Shown here piece after piece: positions 57,829 to 64,000 of a DNA stretch of 64,000 nt; the first letter of the stretch is position 1, and each line of letters opens with the position of its first letter. The notes beneath the pieces were generated by a model that did no database searches, had not been told where the DNA came from, and was given only the letters and a program-made list of their open reading frames with translations. Both the position numbers and the translations under genes were made by a program. Source of the stretch: Rheum nobile (lineage: Eukaryota > Streptophyta > Magnoliopsida > Caryophyllales > Polygonaceae); the NCBI GenBank assembly GCA_027886185.1, contig WOAB01000884.1, forward strand, positions 248,001-312,000, given 5' to 3'.

Positions 57829-60800
57829 AATCCTCCCCCATTTTAGTGTAATCATTGATTCACAAAATAAGCAAGCCTTTATCCCAAACTCTATGCATAA
57901 ACGAAAATGTCACAAGGATTGAATTTCCGCTTAGTGTAATTACACATTCCAAACAGCCCGGAATCATGGTGTCCAAAGGATTGAACCAATCAACCTCTTT
58001 GGGTGCCTGAAGATAACACACACATGAGTTTCTTTACAACTCCAAAGTCGTACTTGACTCTAAGGACCTTGAGTCCATATCTATTCGTGAACGTATGTGA
58101 AGCCAACCCAAAGCTTCATGAAGCGCCCAAACTTCACGTCCATATAGGTAGATCCTTTTAGTGGGACGTTACCCCAATCATGCACCTACAATTTGCACTT
58201 TTTCAAAGGAACTATTAAGAAGACTTCGTCTTCAACCTCCCAACTTGTAGGAACCAAGCACACACTCGGGGATATTCATCTTTGTGCTTCAGATTTTTAG
58301 GTGTGAGCTTTGCCACATTGAATTCGTCCCTAACGTTAGCTAGGTAGGAATTGGGTATCTCACCACTAGAAAGCTATGTAGGTCTTTTAGACCCATCCCC
58401 TCAGCCAACCACTTCGTCAAGTGGTAAGCAAACTTTTTTGGACTGAATCAAGACAACTGAAATCACATTATGTACCATGAGCACGAGCTCACGAACCATG
58501 CCATACCTCACATCCAAGGGATGTGACCTCTATAACATATTTCATTATTCCCCTCTGGCCAGAGTTATTATGTTCACATAATTGAAATCAGTTTCGGCCT
58601 TAAGGAAATTTGGTAGATTTAATTCCATTGTTGTTTGCCATAACCTTGGCTACAACTAACCACTACCAATCTCATTTCCATTCTCGAATCCAGGATGCTA
58701 GATCGTTCCTTCTGAAGTCCATGAAATGGCACTACCGTCAAGTGGAACTAAACACATCTGGTCCCTCCATGGGAACAAATGAAGTCCATATGGGACAGTT
58801 CCCCGTAAGGGAACTATCCATCCACTTTTAGATGAATAATCTAAGTTGATGAACCAGCTTGCATCCAACTTTTCCTCCATATCCAAGGAAATATTCTGAC
58901 ACAACCAAGACCATAAACCATGATCTTCTCCAAGCATTTGAGTACTCATTTGAACTACCATAAACAAGGTGTCCAAAACAACCATGACCATAAACCATAG
59001 TCAACACATAACACTTACGTACTTGTAAACCGCCATAAAACAAGGCGTATTCAGCGTTGCATCTTACAATGTACTCTTCCTTGTACATTAGGTTTCCTAA
59101 ACTCATGAAAACTTTAGTCAAGAATCCATCATGCTCACACGGGGCATAAACGAGAAACTAAATGACACGTTTTCCTATGAGGGATACGTTTCCCGTCAAG
59201 GGACACTTCCCTTCGAAAGACATTTCCTTTTAGTCTCGTTTCAATCCTAATGCAAAGGATCACCTTGACCTCCCCCATATGCTACATAGGTAATCTTGAT
59301 GTCATTAATCCATTTAAGATCCACCATTTATGTACTCTTGATATTGAAGTCGCTAGACAAACATCATTTTGATGCCACCACTTAAGGTGTTTTCTTTGTC
59401 TCATCCACAACATGAATATGTAAACCTTATGTTGTTGTCCCAACATAAGTATACCACAATTTTCCATTGTACATATTTCCATAAGGAAATATATCTCTCA
59501 CATAATTGTTGTGATCCGGTTGGAACTTCGCTCACACACGTATGTCCATACCCATGAGATAGCTCATCTCATTCTCCGTCACCTTTATTCAAAAGGTAAT
59601 AATTGAGACTTATTGTTGTCCACTTCAGATCCTATGACCCTACTCTCAACCTTGAGAAGTTTACCATCCTTAGTTCCTTAGCTAAGAAAGCTTGAAATCA
59701 GGAACCGAATATCTTTTTCCTCCTTGCTCTCGCATTACAACGAAGATCCAGTGACATCCTTTCTTGAAGAATCAATCTCACATTATGTTTCCATTAAACC
59801 TTGGAAACATGTATTTGGTCACGGTATAATGAAGTGAACTTCATCACATATTGCACCTCTTCACTTGATTATGGTTTGGACCGTTCTCAAATCATTAAGC
59901 TCAATAAAATTGATCTAAAAATTCTTGGAATGCTTTGCATACCCAAAGAGGCCATCAACATCTATCTTGCCCAAACTTTTCTCTTAGGCATGGGTAGTCC
60001 ATTGATTGCCCTAGATCCAAACTCAAATAAATTAAGTTTAGTAAACCGAAGTTCATATGAGATCATCTTTGTTATTTCATAAAGAACCCTATTTTAAGAA
60101 ATAACATAAGACTCGTATTCCTTTTATGGAACAGTTCCCTCCAGGGGAACAATTGCTTCCCTCAGAGAATATGACCACCATCAGGGACATATTTCCCTCC
60201 ATGGAATTTGTTTCCCATAATTCGTCACTTATACAAAGTAAGGAACATGGCTTTCACCATAATTTCAAGGATATAAGGATCTCCTATTACACATCATTAC
60301 ATTGTCGTGTGGGAAATAACACATTCACCCTCTTCGACCAACCGTAATTTTGTCTTGTGTGAAAACTTGTACAACATGTACACTTCATACCATTGTTGAT
60401 ATACAGCCTTGGTTATCATACCTTAACCATGTCTAGCATTTATCTTGCCATACATAAATATCACATGTCACCACAAATCCAAATAAAAACAAGACCATTC
60501 TACACAAAAAGGATAGTAGGGTCTAAGCCGACTAATCTGCATAAAATACAGTAGAGTCAAATAGCCAATTTGTGGAACATAGTAGGGCCTTAACCAATAG
60601 ACTTAACAAAGTAATCTGTCCAAGGGAACAATCGACTTAAGTTGAGTAATCTGATATCTAGTAGACATTATCCAAGTAATCTGTACTAAAATACAGTAGA
60701 CTTGAAGTACGTAATCTAGATAAAACCATGAGTAATCTACACATTCTGTGTAGTAGACTCATATAGAAACATTTCCTTGCAGGGGAACATTCCTCAAACC

Positions 60801-61924
60801 TCATCTAGGTCTCAAGAACTAAACGTTTTAGTTTCGTTTCTTCCGACACTTGCAATCTCAACCATGAATCCTCATGATCAATCCATGATCACCACTTTGA
60901 TCAAAATATGTATATAAATAGTTTAATGTCCTTTAACAAACACATGTCCCTTTAGGGGAACACGTCAAAGGACTCGTCACATCAATTGAACTTTACATCA
61001 GTCCATTGATGATGCAAACATCAATCCATGATCATTATTCATGTAATAAACAAGATTGTTACATATCTCCTCTATACCCTTTACATAACATTAGTCCTTT
61101 CAAGACACAGTTCCTTCCAGGGGAACAAACATCTCTTACTAGGGACAGTTCCCTTCAAAGGAACTACACATTCAGGGTACGAACTTCTATATGAGAAAAC
61201 TTCCATCATCCTTAAATACAGGATAATAATATATTATAAATAATATGTTTATATCATATAATCAAAAGTTATGACACATTTCCTTCACCTAAGTAAATGG
61301 TGAACACATGATCATATTCCAATGTCCATTGTAATAGTACCAAAGACATCATGTAAATGTCATTTTGCTTGTACCACGTGACTTACATGGAGTCACTCTT
61401 GCAACTAAATGCAAATCACCAAAGTCTCAACACCGTCCATTTAAGGACACGTCCACATAATGGACATGTTTCCCTTTCAACGGACGATCATCCGAAATTT
61501 GTTTGATCACAAATTCAATTTGGCCTATAAGATCATATAATAATTTCTCATATATGATCTCTCAAAACACAGGTTTTACACCTATCATTTCTCCTCGAAT
61601 AGTAATGAGAAATCACGGACATGTTAACATAAGCATTCCATCGATGTACATAGCTTATCCTATGATCAAAAGACCATACATGGTTTACATCTAACCATTA
61701 CCATATCATACATATCAGTGATATGAATAATATTAGAGCCAAATATTCTTTCATGTACCCAAAACAATTTGGGACATAATACATCAAAACCTTCAGATCA
61801 AGGGTTTTAATATCCCTTCCATGGTAGGAACGACCAACCTTCCTTTCGATCTCCACCATCTTCATATTGGTTGTCTTCTCATGCCCATTGCCATATGACT
61901 TGATCTCAGACTATTGATTTCGAT
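57829..61924 (-). mobile_element. H: interior of a non-coding LTR element
   Basis: The interior begins with a purine tract in reverse (57829-57845) and ends beside the right LTR at 61925. In 4.1 kb I find no gag or pol motif on either strand; the ORFs are short and lack family signatures. Short motifs such as TTCCCT..AGGGGAAC recur many times (near 58800, 60130, 60950, 61110). This fits a large non-autonomous element, or a very old one with pol erased. The sequence next to the right LTR is not a clear tRNA-Met primer site, only a weak resemblance. Confidence 0.6.
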
Positions 61925-62204
61925 TGTAGGTATTGTCGATTTCTGGAACCCTTCTCTGGAACGTTCCCTCGGAAGGCACTGAAGCTGCTGACGAGGAGCT
62001 GAACACTCCGAGATAATGAATCTGTAAAATGATTGAATTGCTCCTTGCAAATCTGGGGTTCCCCTTCGCGGACGTTGATGTAGATGACTCCACATCCATA
62101 GAAGACAACCAATATGAAGATGGTGGAGAAACTCCACAACCAATATGAAGATGCAAATCTGGGGTTCCCCTTCGCGGACGTTGATGTAGATGACTCCACA
62201 TCCC
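61925..62204 (-). repeat. H: right LTR, truncated and rearranged
   Basis: 61925-62101 matches the first 177 bp of the left LTR (52630-52806). Then comes 62101-62127, the reverse complement of 61854-61880 in the H interior, then a second copy of that short piece, then a 50-bp repeat (62155-62204) of LTR bases 62049-62098. The remaining 800 bp of LTR is missing. Confidence 0.8.
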
Positions 62205-62400
62205 CGTCGTAACCAATACCGGACCGCAGTTCACAACAACCGTGGTAAACATCCGGACCGCGGTTCACTCAAACCGTGGTAAAATTGTCGGACCGCAGTT
62301 AGTTCAAACTGTGGTCTGGTTTTTTTTTTAAAAAAAAAAAACACCACGTTTTCTAACAACCGCGATTTTTTTTTTTTAAATCCGTATATTATACGGCTTA
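62205..62400. repeat. Subterminal-repeat-like DNA (GGACCGCGGTT / AACCGTGGT) of an unknown transposon
   Basis: GGACCGC(A/G)GTT occurs at about 62220, 62251 and 62291, each followed by AACCGTGGT or a variant. Long T and A runs and another AACCGCG follow. Arrays like this are typical of CACTA-type subterminal regions. No CACTA terminus is present, so the end may have been lost at 62204. Confidence 0.45.
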
Positions 62401-62623
62401 ATATTCCTGATAACACATTGATTTTCCTTGATTTTTCCACAACACAAACTCGATCATAAGCAAAATATTCCTGATATATATATATATCATTGCCATTATC
62501 TACATACAAGAAGATCCATAGTATAGATAGGTACTTGCAAAAAATAAACCAGTAGTACTTGTCCTTAATTACATCTAAGTAATAAGACTCATGGTTCTCC
62601 CTGATATCCTGAAATATAAAACT
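62401..62623. other. AT-rich DNA next to the SUO-like fragment
   Basis: No gene is seen. A short TA run is at 62475-62486. The exon at 62630 ends with a possible donor (GTTAGAG on the minus strand), so this may be intron. Confidence 0.4.
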
Positions 62624-62629
62624 CTAACC

Positions 62630-64000
62630 TGCAGACCCATGATGTGTTGCCAAAGTGTTCCACATCAGTTTAGCAGAATGTTCCACATCTGGTTCTTCAC
62701 AAACACTAGAAGAATCTACTACTTGTCCTTCGTCATTGTTTGCAGACCCATGATGTGTTGCCAAAGTGGATATATGGTCTATTGAGGCATTATTGTTCTG
62801 ACCTTGATCCAGAGTACCTTTTTCATCACAATTAAATGATGGGTGCATTAATGAATCTTCTTGATCTTTATTCAGCACTTCTTTACACTGCATTCCATCC
62901 TTGGTCTCATCTTGAGAAGGAGAATAATTATTTGCTATATGTTTCTTACAAGAAACTGAATCATGGCTCTCATCTTTGATGACTGCCGCCTTCGCTTGGA
63001 TTTGCTCACCTCCACCAGTATCACTTTTTCCTGCAATGATTGCAGTAGTCGCAGAAAAAGAAGTGCCACCAGAACATTCATCCAATTCCCCGTTGTTCTT
63101 TGAGAAGGGGTCTCCATTTTGCTGCGGATCCTCGTTGGATATACTAGGTTTAATGGGCTCCCCATCATTGCAGTGTAGGACCTACAGAAAAAGAATACTC
63201 CATGTCAGAATCATATACATCAATTAACCTCTCAAGAGAAAAAACGTCGTGAAGATGCAAAATCTAAGAGTACCTTCATTATTTACACTGGCATTACCGA
63301 CCATAGCCGTGTTCCTTGGAGGAGAACCTTCTGGTGAAGAAGCACCAGACCTGGTGATTTCTCCAGTAGCAACACTGGCAAGAAGATTCATTCCACTATC
63401 ATCTCCAACCGATGTAGGAGTATGCGCTTATGAGTACTTCACACAGCTATCAATTAAAGCATTTATGGAGCTCATAGAAGAATCAACTGATCTCTTAGTA
63501 TTCACGCCATTTTCAGTGGATTGAAACACACCTTTATAAACTTCTGGCACATTTGCAACAACGTTGCCCAACATATACTCTTTCCCATCATGTAAAGCAT
63601 AGGGAATCATTTCAACCTCATTAGTTTGTGAACTATTATTCTTTTCCATCAAACCAGCATCAGCCTGATCATGCTTCTCGGAATGAGCTGGGGAAGAAGC
63701 TCTGATATTCCTACAAGGCAATCAAATCTATCTGTGCAAGCAATAATACCAGCAAGCATACACCTGCAACTAAAGTCTACCTTCTTCTGCACTTTCTCAG
63801 ATTGCATGAGCTGCACTAGTTTCTCAACTGATTCAAAATCCATCAACCCTCCTTTATTAGTTATTTTGGTGAGTTCAGATTTCAGACTACTTTCAGATCT
63901 TGAGAGGACAATATCTCCATCTTTCATCAAACGCTCTCGTTTCATAGGTTCAGGAGTCTCATCTCCACGATCTCTCTTCTTTCCCTTCGGGTGAGAAGCA
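62630..64000 (-). pseudogene. SUO: SUO-like (BAH/TFIIS-N protein) gene copy, internally deleted, partial at window edge
   Basis: From the right edge, 64000-63713 encodes KGKKRDRGDETPEPMKRERL and the start of a TFIIS N-terminal helical bundle (GGLMDFESVEKLVQLMQ, TDRFDCL). In the plant SUO family this domain continues much further. Here it breaks off at about 63713 and joins, in another frame, a far downstream part (NIRASSPAHSEKHDQADAG, VYKGVFQSTENGVN, SMSSINALIDSCVKYS). A stop follows at 63428-63430. A donor at 63273 and an acceptor at 63182 border the next exon (63181-62630), which is Ser-, Asp- and Gln-rich. The intact protein is a nuclear, chromatin-linked factor in microRNA-mediated repression in Arabidopsis. 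This copy cannot make it. Confidence 0.78.
62632..62766. repeat. 27-bp direct repeat within the SUO-like exon
   Basis: 62632-62658 recurs unchanged at 62740-62766, giving the repeated peptide TLATHHGSA on the minus strand. Confidence 0.9.

Noticed and set aside
57829..61924. Short ORFs in the H interior (for example 58698-59121 minus, 59801-60082 plus) as possible genes
   Set aside because: No motif, no consistent frame and AT-rich composition; they look like chance frames in non-coding DNA.
62205..62400. Helitron end
   Set aside because: No CTRR end with a preceding hairpin and no A/T target was found; the repeat pattern fits subterminal repeats better.

Overview
The window is intergenic DNA from a flowering plant, probably a eudicot; I cannot name the species. 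Almost all of it is transposable elements, mostly LTR retrotransposons inserted into one another. The organism call rests on plant-type Ty1/copia elements of the Sirevirus kind, Ty3/gypsy elements of the Tekay (chromovirus) and Tat kinds, and fragments of three host genes with plant-like exon structure. I see no intact host gene, no tRNA or rRNA gene and no CRISPR array. Nearly every coding region has stops or frameshifts.

Positions 1-37604 are one nested stack. The oldest layer, E0, is a plus-strand Sirevirus whose 5' end lies outside the window; its pieces are 1-2983, 12030-12779 and 35820-37604. Two Sireviruses sit inside it, each with paired LTRs of equal length and a perfect 5-bp target duplication: A (2984-12024, plus) and B (12780-35814, minus). 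B is itself interrupted by a Tekay-type gypsy element G (26666-32146, plus, left part lost) and by a Sirevirus C of the same family as A (16026-26665, minus). C lacks matching target duplications: one side is B and the other is the inside of G. B's RT and RNase H and G's left half are missing. The simplest reading is recombination between two C-family copies that deleted what lay between them.

Positions 37605-52629 are older host DNA carrying three further insertions: D (38084-40636), a 2.5-kb gag-fragment element with Tat-type ends; F (41477-51356, minus), a nearly full Tat-lineage element with gag-protease, RT, two RNase H domains, integrase, a spliced antisense ORF and 21-bp tandem repeats; and a solo Sirevirus-type LTR (51518-52371).

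Positions 52630-62204 are H, a minus-strand LTR element with a non-coding interior and a rearranged right LTR. Its left LTR is split by a 4.2-kb CACTA transposon (53371-57586) that has no recognisable transposase but carries exon-intron copies of parts of two host genes, a GRWD1-like WD-repeat gene and a GDT1-like membrane transporter gene. The right edge (62205-64000) holds subterminal-repeat-like DNA and a damaged, internally deleted copy of a SUO-like (BAH/TFIIS-N) gene on the minus strand that runs out of the window.

The most informative points are the gene-capturing CACTA element, the chimeric C element with mismatched flanks, the spliced antisense ORF of F, and a shared gag/pol junction with a stop codon followed by a splice-acceptor-like sequence in two different Sirevirus families.
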